A DNA stretch of 64,000 nt from Caballeronia hypogeia (GCF_001544875.2 NZ_FCOA02000003.1:434001-498000), one strand, 5' to 3'; positions 29,025 to 40,945 are shown, numbered from the stretch's first letter. A program made the numbers and translations. The notes: a model not told the origin generated them from the sequence alone.

Positions 29025-29444
29025 TCAGGCAATCGAGATGTTCAGGCGCTTTCCGAGCGAGTGGAACGCCGCTTCCATTGCTTCCAGCTTCGATGAATGG
29101 CGCGGGTTGAGCAGACGGTCGACTTGCGGCATATGTACGTTGAGACGGCGCGCGAGCTCCGACTTGCGTACGCCTTGACGGATCATCTCGTTGGCGAGAA
29201 GGACTTTGGTCACCGTCAGCGCGGGCAGGCTCACCACGAGTTGCCCTTTTTTGCGCTTGGACGGCATGGGCACCTCGCGTTTGTCGTCGAAATAGAATTC
29301 GATGGCCGTTTCAAGCGCATCAAGTCCATTGAGCAGCGCCTCTCCCTCGTCGTCTCCCGCTGTAATGGCTTCCGGGATATCTGGGAACGTAACAAGGAAA
29401 GTGTTGTTCGCGTCGAGTTCCAGATTGACTGGATAGGAAAGCAT
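29025..29444 (-). CDS. hicB: HicB-family antitoxin
   Basis: A 139-residue HicB: an N-terminal degenerate RNase-H-like domain (MLSYPVNLELD, TFPDIPEAITAGDDEGEAL) that blocks HicA, and a C-terminal HTH (MIRQGVRKSELARRLNVHMPQVDRLLN) that binds the operator. The ATG at 29444 has GGAGA upstream. An alternative ATG at 29483 overlaps the hicA stop as ATGA and would allow translational coupling, adding 13 residues. The reading frame is fully intact, unlike its partner toxin gene. Confidence 0.9.
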   Translation of the reverse strand: MLSYPVNLELDANNTFLVTFPDIPEAITAGDDEGEALLNGLDALETAIEFYFDDKREVPMPSKRKKGQLVVSLPALTVTKVLLANEMIRQGVRKSELARRLNVHMPQVDRLLNPRHSSKLEAMEAAFHSLGKRLNISIA

Positions 29445-29479
29445 GATGGTGGATTCTCCAAAGAACATTGCGCCCTCGC

Positions 29480-29659
29480 TCATTTCAGTCCGAGTTGTCT
29501 CTTGATCGCTTCCGCGATTCCATTGCCGATCTCTTTGCTACCGTAGTCCGGGAACGTGGGCTTCTTGCCATTGGGCGTCGCGCGAAAGTGACTCCCCTTG
29601 CCTGGCGTAAGTTCGACGCCTTGCTCGCGAAGTCATCTTTTGAATTCACTGAACTTCAT
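29480..29659 (-). pseudogene. hicA: hicA toxin gene with in-frame TGA at codon 9
   Basis: Reading the minus strand from the ATG at 29659 gives MKFSEFKR, then TGA (29635-29633), then LREQGVELTPGKGSHFRATP and on through PTFPDYGSKEIGNGIAEAIK to a stop at 29480, 60 codons in all. This is a complete HicA dsRBD-like toxin with the catalytic His in GKGSH. HicA proteins normally have Trp at the interrupted position (RRWL), so TGG to TGA explains it. No ATG, GTG or TTG lies between the stop and the catalytic His. GGAGGGATC precedes the ATG. The gene ends overlapping hicB. Confidence 0.85.
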
Positions 29660-29691
29660 GATCCCTCCAGACAATGCGGAGAGATCAAAAC

Positions 29692-29730
29692 ACAACACGA
29701 ATGTTGTATCCTGCTAAGCGAAAAATGCAA
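29692..29730 (-). promoter_or_regulatory. hicAB promoter and palindromic operator
   Basis: ACAACA (29692-29697), CGAA, TGTTGT (29702-29707) is a perfect inverted repeat. On the minus strand TACAAC (29708-29703) can serve as -10, with TTGCAT (29730-29725) as -35 at 16-bp spacing. The repeat overlaps the -10, which is how HicB autorepression usually works. Confidence 0.55.
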
Positions 29731-29813
29731 CTTATTTGATGCATTTTGTCGTTGCAGGAAAGCAGTGTTTCGCCCCACGCCGTGCCGATCCCGCCCGCCT
29801 TCCCCCACCCTGC

Positions 29814-29819
29814 TAAAAT
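29814..29819 (+). promoter_or_regulatory. candidate -10 element of metG
   Basis: TAAAAT in the context gcTAAAATcg, 53 bp before the metG ATG. No clear -35 hexamer is visible. Confidence 0.4.
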
Positions 29820-29871
29820 CGAATTCCGCATTTTTTTACCAACCCCAAGCACTTCCACGGGCCGCGCCTTT

Positions 29872-32022
29872 ATGTCAGCACCGATTTCAGCCTCCGCCTC
29901 CGCCGCGCCCGCCGCTTTCGCCAACGAAAACGGCCGCCGCCAGATCCTCGTCACGTCCGCGTTGCCGTATGCGAATGGTCAGATTCATATCGGCCACATG
30001 GTCGAGTACATTCAGACGGATATCTGGGTTCGGACGCTGCGAATGCATGGCCATGAGGTCTACTACGTCGGCGCGGACGACACGCACGGCACGCCCGTCA
30101 TGCTGCGCGCCGAAAAGGAAGGCATCACGCCCAAGGCGCTGATCGAGCGCGTGTGGAAGGAACACAAGCGCGATTTCGACAGCTTCGGCATCTCGTTCGA
30201 TAACTACTACTCGACCGATGCCGAAGAAAATCGCGTGCTTTGCGACTCCATCTACACCGCGCTCCAGCAAGCCGGCCTGATCGAAGCGCGCGACATCGAG
30301 CAGGCCTACGATCCGGTCAAGGAAATGTTCCTGCCGGACCGCTTCATCAAGGGTCAGTGCCCGAAGTGCGGCGCGAAGGATCAGTACGGCGACAACTGCG
30401 AAGTCTGCGGCTCGACCTACCAGCCGACCGAGCTCGTCAATCCGTACTCGGTCGTCTCGGGCGCGACGCCCATCCGCAAGACCTCGACACATTACTTCTT
30501 CAAGCTCTCCGACCCGCGCTGCGAAGACTTCCTGCGCGGCTGGGTGAGCGGCCTCGCGCAACCCGAAGCCACCAACAAGATGCGCGAGTGGCTGGGCGAC
30601 AAGGGCGAGGCGAAGCTCGCCGACTGGGACATCTCGCGCGATGCGCCCTACTTCGGCTTCGAGATTCCGGGCGCGCCGGGCAAGTACTTCTACGTCTGGG
30701 TCGATGCGCCGGTCGGCTATTACGCGAGCTTCCAGAATCTCGCGGGCCGCATCGGCGTGAATTTCGACGAATGGGTGAAGCCGGGCGCCAAAGCCGAGCA
30801 GTACCACTTCATCGGCAAGGACATTCTGTACTTCCATACGCTGTTCTGGCCGGCGATGCTCGAGTTCTCCGGCCATCGCACGCCGACGAACGTGTTCGCG
30901 CACGGCTTTCTCACCGTGGACGGCGCGAAGATGTCGAAGTCGCGCGGCACCTTCATCACCGCGCAGAGCGTGATCGACACGGGCATCAATCCGGAATGGC
31001 TGCGCTACTACTTCGCCGCCAAGCTCAACAGCACGATGGAAGACATCGACCTGAATCTGGAGGACTTCCAGGCGCGCGTGAACAGCGATCTGGTCGGCAA
31101 GTACGTGAACATCGCGAGCCGCGCGGCGGGCTTTCTGATCAAGCGTTTCGACGGCCGCGTGCAGGACAGCGCGATGAATCATCCGCTGATCGGGCAACTG
31201 CGTGCGGCGATTCCGCAGATCGCCGGCTTTTACGAGGCGCGCGAATACGGCCGTGCGCTGCGCACGACGATGGAACTGGCCGACGCCGTCAACGCGTACG
31301 TCGATACCGCCAAGCCGTGGGAACAGGCGAAGGACCCGGCGAACGCCGTGGCGCTGCACGAAACCTGCAGCGTGAGCCTGGAGGCATTCCGCCTGCTGTC
31401 GCTCGCGCTGAAGCCGGTGCTGCCGAAGCTGATCGAAGCGGTGGAAGCGTTCCTCGGCATCGCCCCGCTCGTCTGGGCCGATGCGAACCAGCCGTTGTCG
31501 TCGGCGCACGCGATCAACGCGTACAAGCACCTGACGACGCGTGTCGATCCGAAGCAGATCGAAGCGCTGCTCGCCGCGAATCGCGAATCGCTGCAACCGG
31601 GCGCGGAAGCCGCCGCGACCACTGCCGCCGCCGCTCCCGCAAAATCAACGAAGAAAGCCGAAGCGAAGCAGGAAGAACCTGGCGTTATCTCCATCGACGA
31701 CTTCGCGAAGGTCGATCTGCGTATTGCGAAGATCGTCGACTGCCAGGCCGTCGAAGGCTCCGACAAGCTCTTGCAACTGACGCTCGACGTCGGCGAGGAG
31801 AAGACGCGCAACGTGTTCTCGGGCATCAAGTCGGCATATCAGCCGCAGGACCTGATCGGCAAGCTCACGGTCATGGTCGTGAACCTCGCTCCGCGCAAGA
31901 TGAAGTTCGGGCTGTCGGAAGGCATGGTGCTCGCCGCATCCGCCAGCGACGAAAAGGCCGAGCCCGGCCTGTACATTCTCGAGCCGCACAGCGGCGCGAA
32001 GCCGGGCATGCGCGTGAAGTAA
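29872..32022 (+). CDS. metG: methionyl-tRNA synthetase
   Basis: Charges tRNA-Met. The 716 residues contain HIGH at 39-42, a zinc knuckle ([19 protein letters not shown]), KMSKS at 353-357, the anticodon-binding helical domain, an Ala/Lys linker, and a C-terminal dimerising tRNA-binding domain ([16 protein letters not shown] to the end). Full-length E. coli-type architecture. The start at [11 protein letters not shown] gives about 20 extra residues before the catalytic core. Ends at a strong terminator facing tamB. Confidence 0.97.
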   Translation: MSAPISASASAAPAAFANENGRRQILVTSALPYANGQIHIGHMVEYIQTDIWVRTLRMHGHEVYYVGADDTHGTPVMLRAEKEGITPKALIERVWKEHKRDFDSFGISFDNYYSTDAEENRVLCDSIYTALQQAGLIEARDIEQAYDPVKEMFLPDRFIKGQCPKCGAKDQYGDNCEVCGSTYQPTELVNPYSVVSGATPIRKTSTHYFFKLSDPRCEDFLRGWVSGLAQPEATNKMREWLGDKGEAKLADWDISRDAPYFGFEIPGAPGKYFYVWVDAPVGYYASFQNLAGRIGVNFDEWVKPGAKAEQYHFIGKDILYFHTLFWPAMLEFSGHRTPTNVFAHGFLTVDGAKMSKSRGTFITAQSVIDTGINPEWLRYYFAAKLNSTMEDIDLNLEDFQARVNSDLVGKYVNIASRAAGFLIKRFDGRVQDSAMNHPLIGQLRAAIPQIAGFYEAREYGRALRTTMELADAVNAYVDTAKPWEQAKDPANAVALHETCSVSLEAFRLLSLALKPVLPKLIEAVEAFLGIAPLVWADANQPLSSAHAINAYKHLTTRVDPKQIEALLAANRESLQPGAEAAATTAAAAPAKSTKKAEAKQEEPGVISIDDFAKVDLRIAKIVDCQAVEGSDKLLQLTLDVGEEKTRNVFSGIKSAYQPQDLIGKLTVMVVNLAPRKMKFGLSEGMVLAASASDEKAEPGLYILEPHSGAKPGMRVK

Positions 32023-32042
32023 GAACGCCGTCCTGAAGCACG

Positions 32043-32072
32043 AAGGGCACGCGAAACCGCGTGCCCTTTTTG
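32043..32072 (+). terminator. rho-independent terminator of metG
   Basis: AAGGGCACGCG (32043-32053) pairs over 11 bp with CGCGTGCCCTT (32058-32068) around AAAC, followed by TTT. Confidence 0.85.
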
Positions 32073-32111
32073 TTTGCCGGCGCCGTCCGCTGGGCCGCCT
32101 GGTTCAGCCGC

Positions 32112-35100
32112 TCAATCCGCGTCGTGCGAAGAATCCGCGCCGGACGCATCCGAAGCACCCGACGCGTCAGCCGCACCCGATGCACCCGAAGCCGAATCCG
32201 CCGCCGACGCCCGCGCCGCCGAGGACGACGACGCCCACAGCCGCGCCCACGAATTGAAGCGCCGCGTATAGGACAGATCGACGCCCTGATACGTGCCGCC
32301 ATACGCCGTCACGGCCCAGTAGCGCGATAGGTTGAGCGTCGCCTTGACCGCGTTCTGCGCCGATTGCAGCCCTTGCTCGTAGCCGATCACGAGGCGCTCG
32401 TTGATCGCCTTCGACAACAGCACGACTTGCGGGTCGGTCAGCCCCACTTCGCTCGAACCGACAGTGAACTCGTCGAGCCCGACCGTCTGCGCGATCTTCG
32501 CCCCGCCCCTGCTGCCGAGCAGCGCGAGCGCGCTCGTCATGGCGCTCTGCTGGCCGACGTTGTTGCCCTGATCGGTGCCGTGGCCGAAGAGCAGCCACGA
32601 GAGCTTTTCGTTGTCCGGCACGCTCGGCTCGGAGATCAGCTTGGCGACCGGCGCCTGCACAGTGCCCGTCACCTGAACGCCCGCCTCGACTTCCTGATTG
32701 CGCCGCATCGCAAGAATATTGATGCCCGGATTCGCCACCGGCCCGTTGAACGTGAAGAAGCCGTTCTCGATGTTCAGCTTGCGCCCGAACGCGGTGTACG
32801 ACGAACCCGGCGTCGTCACGCGCACGTTGCCGACCGCGCGCAGCGGCATGTTCGGCGCGCTCGTCGCCGTGATCGTGCCCGCGAGGCCGAGATCCGCGCC
32901 CGCGCCCTTGAAGCGAAACTTCTGCCCCAGATTGATTTCGATGTTCGCGCGCGGCGTGAACGGCCCGACGGGCTTCTCGGTCTTCGCCGTGATCGACTGG
33001 TTCTCGCCCTTGATCGTGCCGTCGGGACGCTCGATCACGACATCGTCGCCGAGCGAGGGCGCGGACGATTCCGGCAGATCGATGAGCGCGTGATCGACGG
33101 TGAACTTGCCGTCGATCGCCATGCCGCCCTGCAGCCCCGCGTTCGCGATGTTCGCGCTGCCGGACAACATCAGCTCGCGATCCGGCGAAGCGAACAGCTC
33201 CAGCTTGTCCGCGATGATGCTCGCGGTCAGATCGGGCTGCTGCTGGTCGAGCCGCACCTTGCCGGTCGCGCGCAGCGTGCCGCTCGCGCCGTGGAACTCC
33301 ACGCGCTGCAAGTCGACGAGATTCTCCGTGAGCGCAATCCGGATGATGCCGTCCTTCAGTTGCACGCCCTGATCGACGACCGTTGCGGAGAGGTTGTCGC
33401 CGGTGAGCGAGCCGGACAGATTCGGCTTCGCGACGATGCCCGCGATCACCAGCTTGAGCGCGATCCTGCCGCCAAGCAGATAGTTCGCGCCGAGCAGCCC
33501 GCCGGTCGTGCGCAGTTCGGGAATGTTCGCGTCGATGCCGCCGGTGAGCGGCGCGTTGTCGTCGATGGTGAGCATGCCGTCGCGATTGGCGAGCGGCGTA
33601 TGCACGTTGGCGTCGATCAAGCCGATGCGGCTCGCCTGCACATGCAGCGACGCATTCAGGCGATTGCCGTTGCTGAAGTCCGCGCGCGCCGCCACGTCGG
33701 TCACGCCGAGCGCGGACAGGCCGCGCGTGCCGTCGATCGTCACATCGCCGCTGCGGCGCTTGATCTGCGCGTAGCCGGTCGCCGTCGCGCCGAGCGAGAA
33801 GTTCCAGTCGCCGTCGAAGATCAGATCGGTGCGGATCGGCGGTTCGGCGCCGGTCAGCTCCTGCCGCACTTCGAGCAGGTGCGGCACGGAAACGTTCGTC
33901 AAAGTGCCCGCCGATTGCAGCCGGCCGTTTTCCATCGCGAAGGATTTCAGGTTCAGCACCGCGCCTTCCGCGACGAGCCGCGTCGCGCCGAGCACGAGAC
34001 GCTTCGGTCCGTAGCTCACCGAAAGCGGCGATTCGAGATTCAGCGACGGCGTGCCCTTGTTCGAGAGCTTCGTGATCGTGCCGTCCCAGTGCGGGCCGTC
34101 GGGCGCGTCGGTGAACTTTCCGTTGGCGCCGAGCGCGAGATTCACCGGCTGGCCGCGCACCTTGCCCGTGGCGGTGACGTCGAGCGTGTGATGCGCGCGC
34201 GTGCCGTTCAGGCTGGCGTCGAGGTTCGCGATATCGACGCCCTCGGTGCTCGCGTCGCGCGCCTTCAGCGTGAACACGAGCGCGCCGTTCGCGCCGTCGC
34301 GGATATCGGCGCGGCCTTCCGCATGACCGAGCCGGTTCGCGCCGAACACGACGCCATCGGCCTGATAGTTCGCCGCGACGTTCGGATGCGCGATCGAGCC
34401 GGTCAGATCGCCATCCGCCTTCACCGTGCCCGCAATGCCGAAGCCCAGCCGCTCGAGCGCGGGCGCATCGACCTTGAAGCGCAGCCGGTCGCCGGGCGCG
34501 CCGAAGCTGCCGTTCAGATCGACGTCGTTGCCCGCCACCGAGAGCGCCGCCTTGCTCGGCAACAGACGCGTGCCCGCGACCTGCACCGTGCCCTCGCCCG
34601 TCAGCGGCAGATTGTCGTACATGCTGTCGGTGAGCTTGAAGGTGGCTTTGGTCGTGAGCGTCGGCGCGAGCTGGCCGGTCGCGGCGAGCGTGCCGTTCAC
34701 GCGCGCCTCGATCACGCGCGCCGGCGCGGCCGGTTTTTTCGCGACGCTTTTTTTCGCCGGCGCGGGTTTCGGCGCGATCAACTGCTGCTGCAGCAGGAGC
34801 GGATTGAAGTCGACGATCTTCGCCTTCAGGTCGTAGCTCGAATTGGCGTCCTTCTTCAGCGCGCCCGTCAGTTCGACGCGACCCTTGCCGACTTCGAGCT
34901 TCACGCTGTCGAGCGAAGTCTGCTTCGGATCGAGCTTGACCAACGCCCGCGCGCGGATCGTCGTTTTAGGATCGTTGAGATCGGCGGTGATGGTTTGCGT
35001 GCTGCCCGCGAGCACGACGCCGATCGGCCCCGCGAAATCGGTCGGGCGCAGCGTCGGTTCGATCGCGTTCAGGTCGAGCTTCGCCACCTTGAGGTCGAAC

Positions 35101-36281
35101 TTGCCGTCGCCGCCCTTGAGCGTGCCGCCGCCCGTCACGGTCGCGTTCTTCAGGAGCCGCACGTTCAGGTCAGTGATGCTCTGCTCGGACGCGTCGAGCC
35201 GCACGTTCGCGCGGGCGTCGATCAGCGGCAGCAGCTTCTTGTCGATCGAACCGGGCTTCGCGTTCACGATCGACACCGGCCCGCTCACGACGAACGCCTT
35301 CGGATCGGCGCCCTCGACCGGCTTCACCTCGGCGCGCACGGCGAGATCGGCCTCGGGCGCGCCCGGCGCGAAGGCCTGCGGATTGAGGTGATCGACGGTG
35401 ACGAGCGCCGATTTCAGCGGCACGTCGGCGAACGGCAGCGCCTCGACGTGCGCCTGGCCTTTGAGCTTCATGCCGCTCGCGTCGACGTCGGCGATCAGGT
35501 CTTCGAGCGAGCCGGACAGCCGCGCGCTCACGTTCACCGCTTCGTTGTTGACCTTGCCCGCATAGCCCGCGTCGCCCGACAGCGGGAACGGCCGCGCGCC
35601 GCCGTCGAGTTTCGCCGAAGCCGTCACGGAGCCGAACGGCGTGTCGAGCCGCTGCACCGTCGCCTGATGATGCTGGCCGTCGCTGCGGCCATTGAAGAGC
35701 AGGCGCGAGAACTCGGTCGTGGTCGTGCCCTGATGCAGGCGCAGCTTGTCGACCGACAGATCGTTGATCGCGAGCTGGATCGGAATGCGCAGGTCCTTCG
35801 GCAACTCGGTCTTCTTGCTCGGCTCGTTCGACGGCGCGATGCGCGCGTCGATGGTCCCGACATGCAGATAATCGATCGTGAAGCGCAGCGGCTCGCGCGT
35901 GAGCGCCCAGCGCCCCGAGACGCTGTCCACGGCGATATCCGTGCCGTCGTGGCCCTTCCAGTGGACATCGCGCAACTGCAGGCCGGTCGCGATCGAGCCG
36001 CCGCCGAGCTTGCCGGTGAGCTGGCCTTTGAGCAGCGAGGTCGCCGTGTCCCACGCGTAACGCGTGCCGCGCTCGGTCGTCAGCACGTAGAACACGCCGC
36101 CCACCGCGAGCGCCGCGATCAGCACGACGAGCAGTACGAACGCCCCGAGCCAGCGGAAAAGGCGCCGCCAGCCGCTTTTGCGCGGCGGCGGCGTCTGGGG
36201 TGCGCCGCCGTCGCCGCCTTCGCCGCTTTCCTTGCGGGGCGGCGGAGCGTCAGCGTCCGCGGATTTGATCGGGTCCGTCAT
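32112..36281 (-). CDS. tamB: translocation and assembly module subunit TamB
   Basis: A 1389-residue AsmA/TamB-type envelope-spanning protein. A single N-terminal transmembrane helix (about residues 45-68, LGAFVLLVVLIAALAVGGVFYVL) is followed by a very long beta-strand-repeat region, which forms a hydrophobic groove bridging the periplasm, and the C-terminal DUF490/TamB domain (about 1050-1340). The extreme C terminus is an Ala/Ser/Asp repeat. TamB works with TamA in outer-membrane protein assembly and/or phospholipid transport. Encoded 35 bp after tamA in the same operon. Confidence 0.95.
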   Translation of the reverse strand: MTDPIKSADADAPPPRKESGEGGDGGAPQTPPPRKSGWRRLFRWLGAFVLLVVLIAALAVGGVFYVLTTERGTRYAWDTATSLLKGQLTGKLGGGSIATGLQLRDVHWKGHDGTDIAVDSVSGRWALTREPLRFTIDYLHVGTIDARIAPSNEPSKKTELPKDLRIPIQLAINDLSVDKLRLHQGTTTTEFSRLLFNGRSDGQHHQATVQRLDTPFGSVTASAKLDGGARPFPLSGDAGYAGKVNNEAVNVSARLSGSLEDLIADVDASGMKLKGQAHVEALPFADVPLKSALVTVDHLNPQAFAPGAPEADLAVRAEVKPVEGADPKAFVVSGPVSIVNAKPGSIDKKLLPLIDARANVRLDASEQSITDLNVRLLKNATVTGGGTLKGGDGKFDLKVAKLDLNAIEPTLRPTDFAGPIGVVLAGSTQTITADLNDPKTTIRARALVKLDPKQTSLDSVKLEVGKGRVELTGALKKDANSSYDLKAKIVDFNPLLLQQQLIAPKPAPAKKSVAKKPAAPARVIEARVNGTLAATGQLAPTLTTKATFKLTDSMYDNLPLTGEGTVQVAGTRLLPSKAALSVAGNDVDLNGSFGAPGDRLRFKVDAPALERLGFGIAGTVKADGDLTGSIAHPNVAANYQADGVVFGANRLGHAEGRADIRDGANGALVFTLKARDASTEGVDIANLDASLNGTRAHHTLDVTATGKVRGQPVNLALGANGKFTDAPDGPHWDGTITKLSNKGTPSLNLESPLSVSYGPKRLVLGATRLVAEGAVLNLKSFAMENGRLQSAGTLTNVSVPHLLEVRQELTGAEPPIRTDLIFDGDWNFSLGATATGYAQIKRRSGDVTIDGTRGLSALGVTDVAARADFSNGNRLNASLHVQASRIGLIDANVHTPLANRDGMLTIDDNAPLTGGIDANIPELRTTGGLLGANYLLGGRIALKLVIAGIVAKPNLSGSLTGDNLSATVVDQGVQLKDGIIRIALTENLVDLQRVEFHGASGTLRATGKVRLDQQQPDLTASIIADKLELFASPDRELMLSGSANIANAGLQGGMAIDGKFTVDHALIDLPESSAPSLGDDVVIERPDGTIKGENQSITAKTEKPVGPFTPRANIEINLGQKFRFKGAGADLGLAGTITATSAPNMPLRAVGNVRVTTPGSSYTAFGRKLNIENGFFTFNGPVANPGINILAMRRNQEVEAGVQVTGTVQAPVAKLISEPSVPDNEKLSWLLFGHGTDQGNNVGQQSAMTSALALLGSRGGAKIAQTVGLDEFTVGSSEVGLTDPQVVLLSKAINERLVIGYEQGLQSAQNAVKATLNLSRYWAVTAYGGTYQGVDLSYTRRFNSWARLWASSSSAARASAADSASGASGAADASGASDASGADSSHDAD

Positions 36282-36316
36282 GCCGTTTCAGTTTCCTTCA
36301 TCGTTCCACACGCGCA

Positions 36317-38110
36317 TCAGAACGCGATGCCGAGCGTCAGATACGGTTTGATGCTCTTGTTCTTGAGGCCATACGCCACGTCGACGTTCACCGGACCGAC
36401 CGGGCTGCGCCAGCGCGCGCCGACGCCCACGCCCGGCTGAAACACGCGTTCGCCCCAGGTATCGGTCGCCGTGCCGATATCGAAGAAGACCGCGCCGCCC
36501 CAGTCGTGCGTGAACCAATGCTGATATTCGCTGCTGCCAGTCACCATGTACTTGGTTGGCAGAATCGATCCGTCGACGTTATTGCCGATACTCAGATAGC
36601 TGTAGCCGCGCACCGAGTTCGCGCCGCCCGCGCGGAACAAGAGCGACGCCGGCACGCCGCTCGACGGTCCGCTCGTGAAGACGCCGCCGAATTCCGCGCG
36701 GAACACGAGCAGATCGTTCTTGCCGAGCGGCACGTATTGCTGCGCGTTCGTATAGAGGCGCGCGAAAGTCTGATCCGCCAGCAAGCCCTTGACGGCGAAG
36801 CCCGCCTCCGCGCGGATGATGTTGCCGCGCCGTGGAAACAGCGGATCGTCGACATCGCGGCGCACCCACGTCCACGCGGGCACGAGCGCACGCGCGGTCG
36901 ACGGATTCGGGTCGTTCTGCGTCAGGCGGTCGTCGTAGAAGGTGAGCGAATACGTCGTGTCGATGTTCTGACGCGAGCGCGAGCGCTGCACACCGACGCG
37001 CGCGCTGTAGATCTTCGTGCTGGAGACGTCCGTGATCGTGTACGAGCCGAACACGGCGTTCACCCAGCCGCGCGAATCGGGCGGCATGGCGAGCTGCACG
37101 CGACCGTACTGCTGCGTCTGGTCCAGACGTCCGGAAATCGTGAACGGATACGCGGCGTTGAAGGTATTCAGATAGCTGTACGCGCCCTGGATGTGAAACC
37201 CGGTGTCCGTCGCGTAGCCCACGCCGTAGCGGATGCTGTTGTACGGATACTCGCTGACTTTCACGTGCAGAGGCGTTTCGGTCGGCTTGTTGACGTCGGC
37301 GTCCGCGTCGATCGCCACGCTCGCGTAGTACGGCGTGTTCTGAATCTGGCGCTGCAATTCGTTGAGGCGCGCGACCTCGTAGATCTCGCCTTCCCGGATA
37401 GGATTCACGTGATCGATGATCCACGCCGGATAGCGCTTCGGGCCGCTCACGTCTAGCTTGCCGAGCGTAAAGGTCGGGCCGCTGTCGAAGGTCACCGAGA
37501 GATCGGCCAGATGCGCGCGCGGATTGATGCGCGCCTGCGAGCGCACGATCTTCGCGCCGAGATAGCGCTTCGCCTGCAACGCTCTCAGCGCCGCGTTCTT
37601 GGCGTCGTCCCAGCCGCTTTGCGTGAAAGGATCACCTTCGCTGACCGAAAAAGCGAAGCGCGCCGCGTTCTCCTGCGCGCGGTCCTCGGTCGCCACCGCG
37701 CCGGTGAAATTGAGCTGCACGGAGGCAACCATCGTGCGCGGGCCGGGATCGACGCTTACCTTGACGTTGCGCTTGCCTTCATCGGTCGTGACATCGGTGC
37801 GCACGACCGGCGAGAAGTAGCCTTCCGTGGCGACGAGATCGCGCACGTCCTTCGGCGCCGCCGTGACGAGGAACTGGAACTGGTCGTCGCTCACGTCGTC
37901 GCGTTTGGCGAAGCGGGCGATATCGAGGTTCTCCTTGAGCAGCTTCTTGACGCTGCGCGGCGCGTCGATATCGACCTCGTACTTCGCGAACGCGGGCGCG
38001 GCGAAGCCGAACGCAAGGAGCGCCAGCACCACGAGCCGCGTGGCCGACAAGCGCCCTGGCGCAGGCTTCGCGCGCAATGCGCGCAGCGGATCAAACGAAC
38101 GCCCCGCCAA
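36317..38110 (-). CDS. tamA: outer-membrane translocation module TamA (Omp85 family)
   Basis: A 597-residue Omp85 barrel. Signal peptide (VVLALLAFGFAAPAFA, residues ~27-42), then three POTRA domains (about 43-290), then a 16-strand barrel containing the GANSVRGYSYLS motif (the (V/I)RG(F/Y) lid-lock element) and a terminal strand ending in Phe. The start is a TTG with GGAGGT 5 nt upstream; no better ATG lies before the signal peptide. First gene of tamA-tamB. Confidence 0.94.
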   Translation of the reverse strand: MAGRSFDPLRALRAKPAPGRLSATRLVVLALLAFGFAAPAFAKYEVDIDAPRSVKKLLKENLDIARFAKRDDVSDDQFQFLVTAAPKDVRDLVATEGYFSPVVRTDVTTDEGKRNVKVSVDPGPRTMVASVQLNFTGAVATEDRAQENAARFAFSVSEGDPFTQSGWDDAKNAALRALQAKRYLGAKIVRSQARINPRAHLADLSVTFDSGPTFTLGKLDVSGPKRYPAWIIDHVNPIREGEIYEVARLNELQRQIQNTPYYASVAIDADADVNKPTETPLHVKVSEYPYNSIRYGVGYATDTGFHIQGAYSYLNTFNAAYPFTISGRLDQTQQYGRVQLAMPPDSRGWVNAVFGSYTITDVSSTKIYSARVGVQRSRSRQNIDTTYSLTFYDDRLTQNDPNPSTARALVPAWTWVRRDVDDPLFPRRGNIIRAEAGFAVKGLLADQTFARLYTNAQQYVPLGKNDLLVFRAEFGGVFTSGPSSGVPASLLFRAGGANSVRGYSYLSIGNNVDGSILPTKYMVTGSSEYQHWFTHDWGGAVFFDIGTATDTWGERVFQPGVGVGARWRSPVGPVNVDVAYGLKNKSIKPYLTLGIAF

Positions 38111-38492
38111 ACGTGACCTCCGGCATCGGAAAGAGTGAGATTGAAAGGTGAATGTGCGGCCGTCGCGCTTTGGGACGCAGGCGCTATTTCACCACATCGA
38201 TGCAGTGGACCATCGCAAAAATGGCCGGCTCGCGCCGCACGTGCGCCTCTTGGACGGCTCCCCTGCCGCCGGGTTCCGCGAAATACGCACGCGCGTGCGC
38301 CGCCGGCCTTCGAATCCACACGCCGATATGCGTGAGGGCCGCACGCTTGCGGTAAAATTGCGGCGCACGGGCGCGTCGCGGATTGCCGCCATCGCCGCCT
38401 TCGTCACAAAAGACGTGAAATCAGCGTCATTGCACGCGAACACGCATCGTCCCCTACGAAAGACTCAACGGAACGACCCAGGAAGCCGGATC
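38111..38492. other. 382-bp divergent region tamA / DUF3460 gene
   Basis: Holds the tamA ribosome site and a TAAAAT hexamer at 38353-38358 in the context ggTAAAATtg, facing the DUF3460 gene and 135 bp upstream of it. CGTC/GACG near 38402 makes a short inverted repeat. No coding signal. Confidence 0.4.
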
Positions 38493-38678
38493 ATGTACCA
38501 GTCGGATATCACCCAGTTCATCAATCAGTTGAAAGAGCAGAAGCCGTCGCTGGAAGAAGAACAGCGCAGCGGCCGCTCGCTTCTGTGGGACAAGCAGCCG
38601 ATCGACCTCGACGAGCGCAGCCAGCAGCAGCAATCGCGCGTGAAGCAGACGTCCTACGTCTACTACCAGAACTTCTGA
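38493..38678 (+). CDS. small DUF3460-family protein
   Basis: A 61-residue charged, Gln/Glu-rich protein (MYQSDITQFINQLKEQKP at the start, YVYYQNF at the end). It matches the DUF3460 family known from Burkholderiales; no function is established. No signal peptide or membrane helix. The downstream scpA GTG begins two bases after its TGA, so the two are probably translated in series. Confidence 0.85.
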   Translation: MYQSDITQFINQLKEQKPSLEEEQRSGRSLLWDKQPIDLDERSQQQQSRVKQTSYVYYQNF

Positions 38679-38680
38679 AC

Positions 38681-40478
<1,798 letters not shown>

Positions 40479-40504
40479 AGCAACGCACTCAGGAAGGAAG
40501 CATC

Positions 40505-40891
40505 ATGCAGCGCACCATGCTCAAATCGAAGATCCACCGCGCCACCGTCACGCATTGCGAGCTGCACTACGAAGGCTCGTGCGCGATCGACGAAAATCTG
40601 CTGGAAGCCGCGAATCTGCTGGAGAACGAGCAGATCGACATCTGGAACGTGAACAACGGCGAGCGTCTGACCACGTACGCCATCAAGGGCGAGCGCGGCA
40701 GCGGCATGATCTCGCTGAACGGCTCGGCCGCACGCCGCGCGCAACTGGGCGATCTCGTGATCATCGCGGCGTTCGCGCAGGTGGACGAGGAAGAGATCAA
40801 GGCGGGCTGGAAGCCGAATCTGGTTTTCGTCGACGATGAAAACCGCATCAAGGGCAGCCGCGATCACGTACCGACGCAGAACTGGACGTAA
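40505..40891 (+). CDS. panD: aspartate 1-decarboxylase precursor
   Basis: Makes beta-alanine from aspartate. The 128-residue precursor self-cleaves at Gly-Ser in [14 protein letters not shown] to create the pyruvoyl cofactor; LHYEGS and [20 protein letters not shown] are family hallmarks. Start [13 protein letters not shown], with AGGAAG upstream. Operon with panC; a terminator follows. Confidence 0.97.
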   Translation: MQRTMLKSKIHRATVTHCELHYEGSCAIDENLLEAANLLENEQIDIWNVNNGERLTTYAIKGERGSGMISLNGSAARRAQLGDLVIIAAFAQVDEEEIKAGWKPNLVFVDDENRIKGSRDHVPTQNWT

Positions 40892-40910
40892 GCGCTTTTT
40901 GCCTCGCGCG

Positions 40911-40945
40911 AAGCCGGCGTTTCCTCACGGACCGCCGGCTTTTTC
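40911..40945 (+). terminator. rho-independent terminator of panCD
   Basis: AAGCCGGCG (40911-40919) pairs with CGCCGGCTT (40933-40941), followed by TTTC. Its end touches the stop codon of the convergent ParA gene. Confidence 0.7.

Noticed and set aside
28865..29178. Small plus-strand ORFs between the OmpA-like gene and hicB
   Set aside because: They cross a stem-loop and an eight-T terminator and overlap hicB antisense; an RNA explanation fits better.
32364..36440. 1358-codon open frame antisense to tamB
   Set aside because: Arg/His/Ala-rich shadow typical of high-GC antisense frames; the opposite strand encodes a full TamB with recognisable domains.
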